Position numbers and translations under genes: made by a program
Notes under the pieces: generated by a model
What the model saw: only the letters and a program-made list of their open reading frames with translations
Database searches by the model: none
What the model was told of the DNA's origin: nothing
Shown: one piece after another, positions 33,318 through 40,744 of the stretch
How the letters are laid out: each line of letters opens with the position of its first letter
Position numbering within the stretch: position 1 is the stretch's first letter
Assembly (NCBI RefSeq): GCF_018398875.1
Contig: NZ_JAGWDK010000003.1
Span: 186,001 to 250,000 of the forward strand
Reading direction: 5' to 3'
Length of the DNA: 64,000 bases
From: Bradyrhizobium sp. sGM-13
GTDB taxonomy: Bacteria; Pseudomonadota; Alphaproteobacteria; Rhizobiales; Xanthobacteraceae

Positions 33318-33743
33318 ATGGAGACGGACGCGACCTATCGCGGCACGGTCTATCCGTGGCAATGCGATCATGTCGGGCACATGAACATCATGTGGTATGT
33401 CGGCAAGTTCGACGAGGCGAACTGGAATCTGTTCGCCCGGCTCGGGCTGACGCCTTCGTACTTGCGCACCTCCGGCCGCGGCATGGCCGCCGTGCAGCAA
33501 AACATCACCTACAAGCGCGAACTGCTCGCCGGCGATATCGTCGAGGTCAGGAGCCGGGTGCTCGAGGTTCGCGACAAGTCGATCCGCTTCGTCCACGAGA
33601 TGCGCAACGCCGAGACCGGAGAGATCGCAGCGACTTGCGAGATCACCGGCGTGCACATGGATCGACAGGCGCGGAAATCAACGCCATTCGCCCGAGCCAT
33701 CCGCGACGCCGCGATGCGGCACCTCGAACCGGCGATGGCGTGA
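33318..33743 (+). CDS. Acyl-CoA thioesterase, 4-hydroxybenzoyl-CoA-thioesterase-like hot-dog fold
   Basis: This 141-residue protein starts at ATG 33318. The catalytic region reads YPWQCDHVGHMNIMWYVGKF (Asp in CDHVGHMN), matching the 4HBT/YbgC class. It would hydrolyse an acyl-CoA thioester to the acid and CoA in the cytoplasm. It is the first gene of a TetR-controlled pair and is followed 3 bases later by a second hot-dog enzyme of another class. Confidence 0.9.
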   Translation: METDATYRGTVYPWQCDHVGHMNIMWYVGKFDEANWNLFARLGLTPSYLRTSGRGMAAVQQNITYKRELLAGDIVEVRSRVLEVRDKSIRFVHEMRNAETGEIAATCEITGVHMDRQARKSTPFARAIRDAAMRHLEPAMA

Positions 33744-33746
33744 CCC

Positions 33747-34223
33747 ATGCCGCGCTTCGAGCCGAAGAACCCGGATTATCGCGCGGTCGCGACCGCCATG
33801 TTCGAGCAGCAGCGCGCGATGAAGACGCTCGGCATTTCGATCGCGCGGCTGGAGCCGGGCGAGGTCGATCTGGCGATGGACTATTCGGCCGATCTCACCC
33901 AGCAGCACGGCTTCATCCACGCCGGGATCATCACGGCCGCGCTCGACAATGCCTGCGGCGTCGCGGCCTTCACGCTGATGCCGCCGGGCGCGGGAATCCT
34001 CACCGTGGAATTCAAGACCAACTTGCTGGCGCCGGCGCGCGGCGAGCGGTTCGCGTTCCGCGCCCTCGTCGTCAAGCCCGGCCGCACGCTGACGGTGTGC
34101 GAGGCCCGCGCCTATGCGGCGCATGACGGCAAGGAGACGCTGATCGCGACCATGACCGGCACGCTGATGGCGCTGACCAGCCGGGAGGGTGCGTCGCCAG
34201 ACAGGGGGCACGTCGCAGCCTGA
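33747..34223 (+). CDS. PaaI-type hot-dog thioesterase
   Basis: This 158-residue protein has the PaaI/HGG signature QQHGFIHAGIITAALDNACG (His-Gly...His near residues 53-57, then Asp in the helix). It then has the beta strand LTVEFKTNLLAPARGERF. PaaI-type enzymes often hydrolyse aromatic or medium-chain acyl-CoA esters and rescue dead-end CoA conjugates. It starts three bases after the 4HBT gene, so both are co-expressed under the TetR regulator. The substrate is unknown. Confidence 0.92.
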   Translation: MPRFEPKNPDYRAVATAMFEQQRAMKTLGISIARLEPGEVDLAMDYSADLTQQHGFIHAGIITAALDNACGVAAFTLMPPGAGILTVEFKTNLLAPARGERFAFRALVVKPGRTLTVCEARAYAAHDGKETLIATMTGTLMALTSREGASPDRGHVAA

Positions 34224-34319
34224 TCGGCTGATGTGTATTGCAGTGCAGCTTTGTGCTGCGGCCATGGCGATCTGCAGAAAATCCTTCTATGGTCGCGCCG
34301 TGCAACTGAGTCTTTCAAC

Positions 34320-35108
34320 TTGATCATCTCCACCGCGCAAGGCGTGCTGGGACTGGCGTCTGGGATGCTGGTCGGGTTCTCGCTTGGCCTGGTCGGCGGC
34401 GGCGGCTCGATCTTGGCGGTGCCGCTGATGGTCTATGTGGTCGGCGTGGCGGAGCCCCATATGGCGATCGGCACCAGTGCGATCGCGGTGGCCGCCAACG
34501 CCGCGCTCAACCTGTCCAACCATGCGCGCGGCGGCACCGTGATCTGGTCCTGCGCGCTGATCTTCGCCGCGGCCGGCATGGCCGGCGCCTTCGGCGGCTC
34601 GATCCTCGGCAAGATGATGGACGGTCAGCGGCTATTGGCGCTGTTCGCGCTGGTGATGATCGTCATCGCGATGTTGATGCTGAAGACGCGCTCGCGGATC
34701 GGCCTGCCTGACGTCAAGGTCTCGATGGCGAACATGCCGGCTATCGTCGGCCTCGGCCTCGCCACCGGAACGGTGTCGGGATTCTTCGGCATCGGCGGCG
34801 GATTCCTGATCGTGCCGGCCCTGATGCTGGCGACCGGCATGCCGATCATGAACGCGGTCTCCTCCTCGCTGGTCGCGGTTACCGCGTTCGGCCTGACCAC
34901 GGCCGCCAGCTATGCCTGGTCCGGGCTGGTGTCGTGGGCATTGGCGGGACTGTTCGTGGCGGGCGGCCTCGCCGGCGGACTGGCCGGCACGCGTTCGGCG
35001 CGGCATCTCGCCGAGCGCCACGGCGCGCTCAACATCGTGTTCGCCGTGGTCATTATTGCCGTGGCGCTCTATATGCTGGCGCGTAACATATCCCTATCTC
35101 AGCCGTAG
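34320..35108 (+). CDS. Sulfite exporter TauE/SafE-family permease
   Basis: Starting at a TTG (34320) the 262-residue protein has eight hydrophobic segments in two related halves. Each half carries the family loop: GFSLGLVGGGGSILAVPLMV and TVSGFFGIGGGFLIVPALML. The family moves sulfonates, sulfite or related anions, or is of unknown specificity. The in-frame upstream part (34233-34319) codes a Cys-rich, non-hydrophobic tail unlike the family. It could belong to the preceding operon, but about 96 bases separate them. Confidence 0.87.
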   Translation: MIISTAQGVLGLASGMLVGFSLGLVGGGGSILAVPLMVYVVGVAEPHMAIGTSAIAVAANAALNLSNHARGGTVIWSCALIFAAAGMAGAFGGSILGKMMDGQRLLALFALVMIVIAMLMLKTRSRIGLPDVKVSMANMPAIVGLGLATGTVSGFFGIGGGFLIVPALMLATGMPIMNAVSSSLVAVTAFGLTTAASYAWSGLVSWALAGLFVAGGLAGGLAGTRSARHLAERHGALNIVFAVVIIAVALYMLARNISLSQP

Positions 35109-35138
35109 ACAGGAAATGCAGCCCTTGGCGAGACCCAG

Positions 35139-35804
35139 ATGAAGCGATTGAGTAGTCCGGCCGGAACCATGCCCACGCGGCGCGAAGCGCTTGGCTTGCT
35201 CGGCGCGGGCGTGGCCCTGTTCGGCGCGGGCATAACGCGTCCGGCGTTCGCGCAAGGCGATGACGTCCTGACCGAAGCCCTGGTGCTCCGCGACCCCGAC
35301 GCTCCGGCGACCGGCAATCTCGACGGCGACATCAACATCGTCGAATGGTTCGACTACAACTGCCCGTATTGTCGCAAGATCGCGCCTGAGATCCAACAGG
35401 TGGTGCAGGACGACGGCAAGGTCCGCCTGGTGCTGAAGGACTGGCCGATCCTGGGCGACGTCTCGAGATACGCCGCGCGAGTGGCGCTCGCCGCCAAGTA
35501 TCAGGACAAATACCTGCCAGCGCACGAGGCGATGATCGGCGTCAGTTCGAAATTGACCGAACCGCGCATCCGCGAACTGGTGGCAGGCGCCGGCATCGAT
35601 ATGGACCGTCTCAACCGCGACCTCACTTCGAATGCGAAGGCAATCGACACCATTCTCGCCCGCAACCACGATCAGGCGGTGGCCTTCGGATTCAAGGGGA
35701 CGCCGTCCTTCATCGTCGGCAAGTTCCGCGTGCCGGGAATCCTGACCATGGCGGAATTCGAGATGGTGATTGCCGACGCGCGCAAGGCGAAGAAGAGCAA
35801 TTAG
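35139..35804 (+). CDS. DsbA-family thiol oxidoreductase, exported
   Basis: This 221-residue protein has a twin-arginine-like leader (PTRREALGLLGAGVALFG, cleavage near AFAQG). It has a thioredoxin fold with the active pair Cys75-Pro-Tyr-Cys78 in FDYNCPYCRKIAPEIQ. The cis-proline loop is GTPSFIVGKFRVPG, and the helical insert lies between. Such proteins oxidise or isomerise disulfides in the periplasm; the CPYC pair and the closeness to BdbD/ScsC-like proteins leave both options. Its stop is followed by a clear hairpin terminator. Confidence 0.92.
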   Translation: MKRLSSPAGTMPTRREALGLLGAGVALFGAGITRPAFAQGDDVLTEALVLRDPDAPATGNLDGDINIVEWFDYNCPYCRKIAPEIQQVVQDDGKVRLVLKDWPILGDVSRYAARVALAAKYQDKYLPAHEAMIGVSSKLTEPRIRELVAGAGIDMDRLNRDLTSNAKAIDTILARNHDQAVAFGFKGTPSFIVGKFRVPGILTMAEFEMVIADARKAKKSN

Positions 35805-35816
35805 CTCGCGCGCATC

Positions 35817-35846
35817 AAAACGCCGTCATTCGGTACGACGGCGTTT
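35817..35846 (+). terminator. Rho-independent terminator after the DsbA-like gene
   Basis: The arm AAAACGCCGTC pairs with GACGGCGTTT around a short ATTCGGTAC loop, ten or so bases after the stop codon. Confidence 0.85.
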
Positions 35847-35888
35847 GAATGTTGTTGCGATTGATCTCGCCCGGAAATTATCAAGCAA

Positions 35889-36095
35889 TTATCGCGACGA
35901 GAGCTTGACCCAATCGTCGTGGGCGCGCGTTTTCAGCGCCTTCCAGTCCTCTGCCACGACATCCCAGTTGACGACGGTGCGATTAGCCTGCGCGATCTGG
36001 CCGCTGGCAACGCTCGACGTCCGCATGGAATCGTAGACATAGACGCCGAAAACCAGCAGCAGCGCGCCCAAAATCATTCCGACAAACGTCCGCAT
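35889..36095 (-). CDS. Small single-pass membrane protein
   Basis: This 68-residue protein starts at ATG 36095, with GGAGGTAGG upstream. An N-terminal helix (FVGMILGALLLVFGVYVYDS) anchors it, and the short remainder faces the periplasm or cytosol (TVVNWDVVAEDWKALKTRAH). I see no named family. The ORF runs upstream to 36122, but the internal ATG has the better ribosome site. Confidence 0.72.
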   Translation of the reverse strand: MRTFVGMILGALLLVFGVYVYDSMRTSSVASGQIAQANRTVVNWDVVAEDWKALKTRAHDDWVKLSSR

Positions 36096-36153
36096 GCGAT
36101 ACCTACCTCCGTGACCGCTCACTAACGCGGAGGACGAGGGATGGTTCCCCGAT

Positions 36154-37008
36154 CTAGGATCGCGCCTTCGGCGGCGCCGGGCGGGGAGCCGAGGCGGAAG
36201 GTGCCGCCCCTGTGGCTGTCGCCAGGTTGAGCGACTTCAATTCATCGGGCTTGAACACGAAAAGCTTGTCGTGCGGCGTCTCCATCGCATGTACCCAGAC
36301 CTGGAGGTTCACGCCCATGTCCCCGAGATAGCGTTGGCACCGCGCCGAGATATTTTGCGCGACGTTCATCTCGTCGCGCGGCAGGCCGGCTGTGGTGCCC
36401 AGCGCCGCCACCTGATGCACGCCGACGATGGCTTTGTCGCCGACCCGGCGCTCGACGCCGCCGGCGAACACCAGCGGGCAGGATGAGGCGCAGTATTTGC
36501 CGGCCTCGATCTCGGTCCCGAAATTACGCTCTCGAATGAGCCGTCCCATCGCCAACGCATCGCCGACCGAGCCACCCGGCGAGTTGAGCACCACCGTCTT
36601 GATGTAATCGCCGCGCTTTGCGACCTCGGCTGCAAACTCATCCGAAATCCCTGGCGTAATGGTGCCGGTCGCCATCAGCTTGCCGCCACCCACCAGCTCG
36701 AAGGTCATCGGCTTGGCCATCACGCCATCTGCTTGCGGCCGCGGCGTCAGGCGCTTGTCGTCGCCGGGTGCCAGCGGCGCCAGAATGGATGGCACCGCAT
36801 TGGGAAGGTTCGGCGAAGGCGTGTCCTGCCTAAGCTCGACGGTAGGACCGGCAGCGCCGATCCATCCATTCATGCCGGCGAGATCGGCCGCCAGTACAGC
36901 GATCGTGATCGTGACGATGCTGCGAAACAGCCAGCGCAAGATCGCTTCGTCCGGATTGGCCGCAAGAAAGGCTTGAACGCGCTGTTGAAGCGTTGCGGAT
37001 CGCTGCAT
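36154..37008 (-). CDS. Membrane-anchored ClpP/SppA-like serine peptidase
   Basis: This 284-residue protein has one N-terminal membrane helix (IVTITIAVLAADLAGMNGWI) and a ClpP/crotonase-fold domain (about 100-250). The oxyanion strand reads VVLNSPGGSVGDALAMG. The nucleophile is probably Ser175 or Ser176 in YCASSCPLVFAGG, and His198 sits in AIVGVHQV, as in ClpP-like enzymes. A Cys on each side of the serine pair could form a disulfide. The C-terminal tail is Ala/Pro-rich. The next gene, a multi-helix membrane protein, ends 8 bases before this one's start on the same strand, so they are probably an operon and a functional pair. Confidence 0.82.
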   Translation of the reverse strand: MQRSATLQQRVQAFLAANPDEAILRWLFRSIVTITIAVLAADLAGMNGWIGAAGPTVELRQDTPSPNLPNAVPSILAPLAPGDDKRLTPRPQADGVMAKPMTFELVGGGKLMATGTITPGISDEFAAEVAKRGDYIKTVVLNSPGGSVGDALAMGRLIRERNFGTEIEAGKYCASSCPLVFAGGVERRVGDKAIVGVHQVAALGTTAGLPRDEMNVAQNISARCQRYLGDMGVNLQVWVHAMETPHDKLFVFKPDELKSLNLATATGAAPSASAPRPAPPKARS

Positions 37009-37016
37009 GGCGAAAC

Positions 37017-38372
37017 CTACTTGGTATGCCGCGCCGACGATAGCGAGGTAACGTTTTCGTCCGTCTCCGTCGCCTGATCGCTCACAGGCTCCTCAGCGGG
37101 CGCCTTGCTCCCGGCCTCAGGTGGCGCGACCCGGCGCGCTTCCTCGACTTCGCGGGCCATCTGCAGGGCCGCAACCAGTTCGCCCGCGGTCATGTCTGAG
37201 GCGCTGAACGCGGGAAGCCCCTCGCGCCGGATCGCGGCATGCACGACACACAGGATCAAGACCAGCACCGCCGGCATCAGATCGATCGAGATCGCGCCAG
37301 CCCAACTCGGAATGAAATCGCCGGCGTAACGAAGCACGGCTTCGGCGGGCGACATGGTTTGGAATCGGGCCGGCTCGACCCGCGGCAAAGCCAGGATCTT
37401 GTCGGCTGCCTCGGCGAGCGAAGCCGCCTGTGTCGCGATCGAGCTCTCGACCTTGCCGACCACGGCAGTCTGCCGGTCGGCGAGATCGGCCGTGCGGCCG
37501 CCCGCGGCGGGCGCGATGAAGCCTGACGACAGCGACGCCGCCGCGCGCTTGACGGCGGGTGCCACCGAGGTCTGCTGGAGGTTGGCGATCACGCCGGAGA
37601 GCGCCAGCGATTCGGTCGCAAAGGCGTCGCTGCGCGTCGAGATCGGTCCCCGGTCGGAAATCAATTCGCGCATCTTCGCCAGATGCTTGCCGCCCTGCTC
37701 GAACAGGGTCGAAACGCGCTTGGCCGACGCCTGGACTTCCTGCCCGAGGCTATCGAGCTGTCCGGACATCTGCGTCAGAAGCTGCACGACGGTGCCGGAT
37801 CCGGAGGTGCCGGTCAGCGATCCCGCGCGTTCGGCGTCGGCCAGTTTCGCAAACCGCGATGACGCCAACTGAATGTCGGGCAACAGCCCTTGCGCGGCGA
37901 TCGCGTTGCTGTTGGCGGTATCGAGGTCACGGGTGTAATTCTGCACCGTGATGGCGAGATGCTGCTGGATTGCGGCCGCGCCTGCCAGCGCCGAAGCGTT
38001 GAGCCAGGATGACATCGCCACGATCATCAGCGAGCCCAGCAGCATGCAGCCGAACATCAGGCCGCGGCCGGTGCGGTCCACCACGTGGGGCATGAACTGC
38101 ATCAGGAAAATCCAGAAGGCATAAATGCCGACCGATACGGCAACCGAATAGATCACGGCGGCGAAGAACACCGTTGTCGGGTTGCCGTTGAGCAGTTCAC
38201 GGACGCCGAGATAAGTGTAGACGCCGGCGGCCAGCGCGAGAATCGCAGTCGTCAGCTTCAGCGTGACTTCGAGGCGCGTGACGCCTTTCGACAACAGCAG
38301 CGAATTGGAGGAAGGCGAATTGGAGGCAGGCGAGGTGGCCGCGGGAGCGCCGAGGCCGGTGTTCGAGGGCAT
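37017..38372 (-). CDS. Membrane protein with large extracytoplasmic coiled coil, partner of ClpP-like protein
   Basis: This 451-residue protein starts at ATG 38372. It has a Ser/Pro/Ala-rich N-tail and three closely spaced helices (LKLTTAILALAAGVYTYLGV, FFAAVIYSVAVSVGIYAFWI, GLMFGCMLLGSLMIVAMSS). A 250-residue helical region rich in Ala/Gln follows, probably coiled coil, and then one more helix (ISIDLMPAVLVLILCVVHAA) and an acidic C-tail. Its four-helix layout with a long loop recalls adaptor-like envelope proteins, but I recognise no family. It is followed by the ClpP-like gene. Confidence 0.72.
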   Translation of the reverse strand: MPSNTGLGAPAATSPASNSPSSNSLLLSKGVTRLEVTLKLTTAILALAAGVYTYLGVRELLNGNPTTVFFAAVIYSVAVSVGIYAFWIFLMQFMPHVVDRTGRGLMFGCMLLGSLMIVAMSSWLNASALAGAAAIQQHLAITVQNYTRDLDTANSNAIAAQGLLPDIQLASSRFAKLADAERAGSLTGTSGSGTVVQLLTQMSGQLDSLGQEVQASAKRVSTLFEQGGKHLAKMRELISDRGPISTRSDAFATESLALSGVIANLQQTSVAPAVKRAAASLSSGFIAPAAGGRTADLADRQTAVVGKVESSIATQAASLAEAADKILALPRVEPARFQTMSPAEAVLRYAGDFIPSWAGAISIDLMPAVLVLILCVVHAAIRREGLPAFSASDMTAGELVAALQMAREVEEARRVAPPEAGSKAPAEEPVSDQATETDENVTSLSSARHTK

Positions 38373-38490
38373 GACGTATCCTCTCGCGGTTCCAATGAAC
38401 CGGCTGATCAACGCCCCCACGTTGTTGGCTAAGTTGTTCTGCTCATAGGGATAAATTCAGACCAGATTGTGTCGGCAGCATCGTCGGTGG

Positions 38491-39564
38491 TCAGGCCTGG
38501 CCGTTCAGCCATTGCAATATTTCTGCATTCATCTCGCGCGGATAGGTGTGGCTGAGATCGTCGAGCTCGCGATAGATGACGTTGGCACCCGCGGCCGACA
38601 GCGCTTGGGCTGTCTGCCGCGCCACCTGTACAGGAAACATCCAGTCGAGACGGCCATGCACGATGTGAACGGGCAGGCCACGTAGCCTGTCGGCATCGGC
38701 CATTTCTGCCATCAGCGGATGAAACGTTGCCGAGACCGGCGCGAGGTGAGTGAAGGGCGAGGCGCTCTCGAATCCCGTGACATAGCAGAACGTGCCGCCA
38801 TCGCTCATCCCGGTCAGCAGCATCCGCCTGGGATCGACGTTCCAGCGTGAGCGTACGGCGTCCATGATGCGCATCAAATTCGGCGTATCGGTATCGTCGC
38901 CCATCAGTGCCCAGGTCGAGCCGGTCGCGGTCGGGGCGACCAGGATCGCGCCGCGGCTGCGGGCGTCGCGCAGCCAGCTCCACAGAAAACCGCGGCCATT
39001 GCCGCTGCCGCCATGCAGCGCCATCACCAGCGGAAGCGCGCGGTCGGGCGTGTAATATTCCGGTACGTAGGCGGAGAAGCCGCCACGGCTGCCCGGCTCG
39101 TTATGGTCGTGAAAGACGCCGGTGTTTGGATTGGCTGGCGCCGCCAGCCGCGCCGCGAGATCGTCGTCGTCGCGCAGCGACGGGTCAACGAAGAACTCGC
39201 TCACCGGCGGCAATTTTGCAGCCAGCGCATATAGCGCCTCCTGCGCACGCGGAGCGTAGCGAAGTGCGCGAAACACGCTGACGAGATCGCCATTGCCATT
39301 TTGCACGACGCGCAGAGCAGCGAACGCGGCGAGTGCCGCATCGCTCGCCGTTTCGAGGGAGGTCTTGATATCTGCGAACTTCGCCGGCCATTCCGCGAGC
39401 TTCGAGCGGACCGCGCGCAAGGCCTCGTCAGGCTGGCCTGCGGCCTCCATCACGCGGTCGAAATCGGGCGGGTTCAGGTAGCGCGCCACAAAGCCGAGGG
39501 CTTCGAGCGATTGCAATAGCGGCGGCAGCACGGCCACGATGTCGTCCACCACGGCCTCACCCAT
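38491..39564 (-). CDS. Alpha/beta-hydrolase, PHB-depolymerase/carboxylesterase-like
   Basis: This 357-residue protein starts at ATG 39564 (a GTG at 39567 overlaps it). Residues 1-140 are helical and unlike the family core. The alpha/beta-hydrolase core then follows: oxyanion region VMALHGGSGNGRGFLWSWL, nucleophile elbow LLTGMSDGGTFC (Ser in GMSDGG), acid near VHGRLDWMF, and His in LDDLSHTYPREM. The fold matches polyhydroxyalkanoate-depolymerase-type esterases but no signal peptide is seen. It lies between the ClpP-like pair and the degenerate HtrA gene, all on the same strand. Confidence 0.82.
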   Translation of the reverse strand: MGEAVVDDIVAVLPPLLQSLEALGFVARYLNPPDFDRVMEAAGQPDEALRAVRSKLAEWPAKFADIKTSLETASDAALAAFAALRVVQNGNGDLVSVFRALRYAPRAQEALYALAAKLPPVSEFFVDPSLRDDDDLAARLAAPANPNTGVFHDHNEPGSRGGFSAYVPEYYTPDRALPLVMALHGGSGNGRGFLWSWLRDARSRGAILVAPTATGSTWALMGDDTDTPNLMRIMDAVRSRWNVDPRRMLLTGMSDGGTFCYVTGFESASPFTHLAPVSATFHPLMAEMADADRLRGLPVHIVHGRLDWMFPVQVARQTAQALSAAGANVIYRELDDLSHTYPREMNAEILQWLNGQA

Positions 39565-39612
39565 CACGCCATCCCCTATTTCAATGCAGCCTCAATCTAG
39601 TGAAGTCTTGAT

Positions 39613-40584
39613 CTAGTGAAGTCTTGGCGCCTTCAATAGCTTGGCGCGGTCGGTCGAAGCCAGCACCACGTCGAAGGTGAGGCCCTCGTGGTATACCGTG
39701 AGCGGTACGTCGACGCCGGCGCTGCCGAGTGACCAGAGCTTGCGATAGAAGCCGGTCTGGCTAGTGATCTTGTCGCCATTGACAGCGAGAATGACGTCGC
39801 CGGTCTTCAGTTCGGCGAGCGCCGCGGGTCCCTTGCCAGCGATGCCCACCACCACGACGCGGTTGTCGATTTCGGTGGTGAACATGCCGAGCCACGGTCG
39901 CGCCGGCTTGTTGACGCGGCCGAATTTCCTGATGTCGTCGAGTACCGGCTTCAACAGATCGATCGGCACGATCATGTTGACGTGTTCGGCCTTGCCCTCG
40001 CGCTCGCGTTCAAGCTGCAGCGAGCCAATGCCGATCAGTTCGCCGCGGCTCGAGATCAGCCCGGTGCCGCCCCAATTGGGATGCGCGGGATGAGTGAAGA
40101 TCGCCTCATCCAGCAGATATTCCCAATAGCCCGCAAATTCCTGCTTGGCGGCGATCTCGCTGGCGACCGAGCGCGTGCGCCCGCCGGCGCCGCCGACCAC
40201 GACGCGGTCGCCGATCGCAGCACTGGCGGAAGAACCGAAAGGCAGCGGATCGAGGTCGAGGTCGCCGAGCGCTTGCACCAGGCCGAAGCCGGACTCGAAA
40301 TCGAAGCCGAGCGCGTGGCCTTCCACCACGCGGCCGTCGCCGCGGTGCAGCCAGACGGCCTCCGCCTCGGTGATGAGGTAGCCGATCGTCAGCACCAGCC
40401 CGTCATCGATCACGACGCCATTGCCGGCGCGTTCGGTGCCGAGCGTCTCGGCGCTGAACGCATCGGGTGGAATGATCGAATGCAGCCCGACCACCGACGA
40501 CAAGGCTTTGTCGAGGTCGAAGGCGTAATCGCCCGGGCGCGGCTGGTTTGCGGGCGGCACTCTCCATTCGGTCAAAGAAGGCAT
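39613..40584 (-). CDS. HtrA-like protein with degenerate catalytic triad (putative pseudoprotease)
   Basis: This 323-residue protein has a trypsin-like chymotrypsin fold and a C-terminal PDZ domain (about 235-315), as in DegP/HtrA, and no signal peptide. All three triad positions appear lost when set against HtrA. His is replaced by Tyr69 (VLTIGYLITEAEAV), Asp by Gly99 (LGFDFESGFGL), and the Ser of GNSGGPL by Gly172 in PNWGGTGLIS. The oxyanion loop is also changed. It is probably a binding or scaffold protein. GGAGA precedes the ATG. Alignment is mine by eye, so residue matches are approximate. Confidence 0.8.
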   Translation of the reverse strand: MPSLTEWRVPPANQPRPGDYAFDLDKALSSVVGLHSIIPPDAFSAETLGTERAGNGVVIDDGLVLTIGYLITEAEAVWLHRGDGRVVEGHALGFDFESGFGLVQALGDLDLDPLPFGSSASAAIGDRVVVGGAGGRTRSVASEIAAKQEFAGYWEYLLDEAIFTHPAHPNWGGTGLISSRGELIGIGSLQLEREREGKAEHVNMIVPIDLLKPVLDDIRKFGRVNKPARPWLGMFTTEIDNRVVVVGIAGKGPAALAELKTGDVILAVNGDKITSQTGFYRKLWSLGSAGVDVPLTVYHEGLTFDVVLASTDRAKLLKAPRLH

Positions 40585-40744
40585 GGATGGTCTCCTGGCG
40601 AACCGGCGCGCGTTTCGGACGAAAGCGCGGGAAATTCATCACAATCTATGCTGCAAACGGCCGTCTTGAAAGTGTCCCCCAAATTGGGCCGGCATGCGAC
40701 TCATAAGGGGGCAGATTCACAATTGTTCCAGGGCCAGTTAAGGA

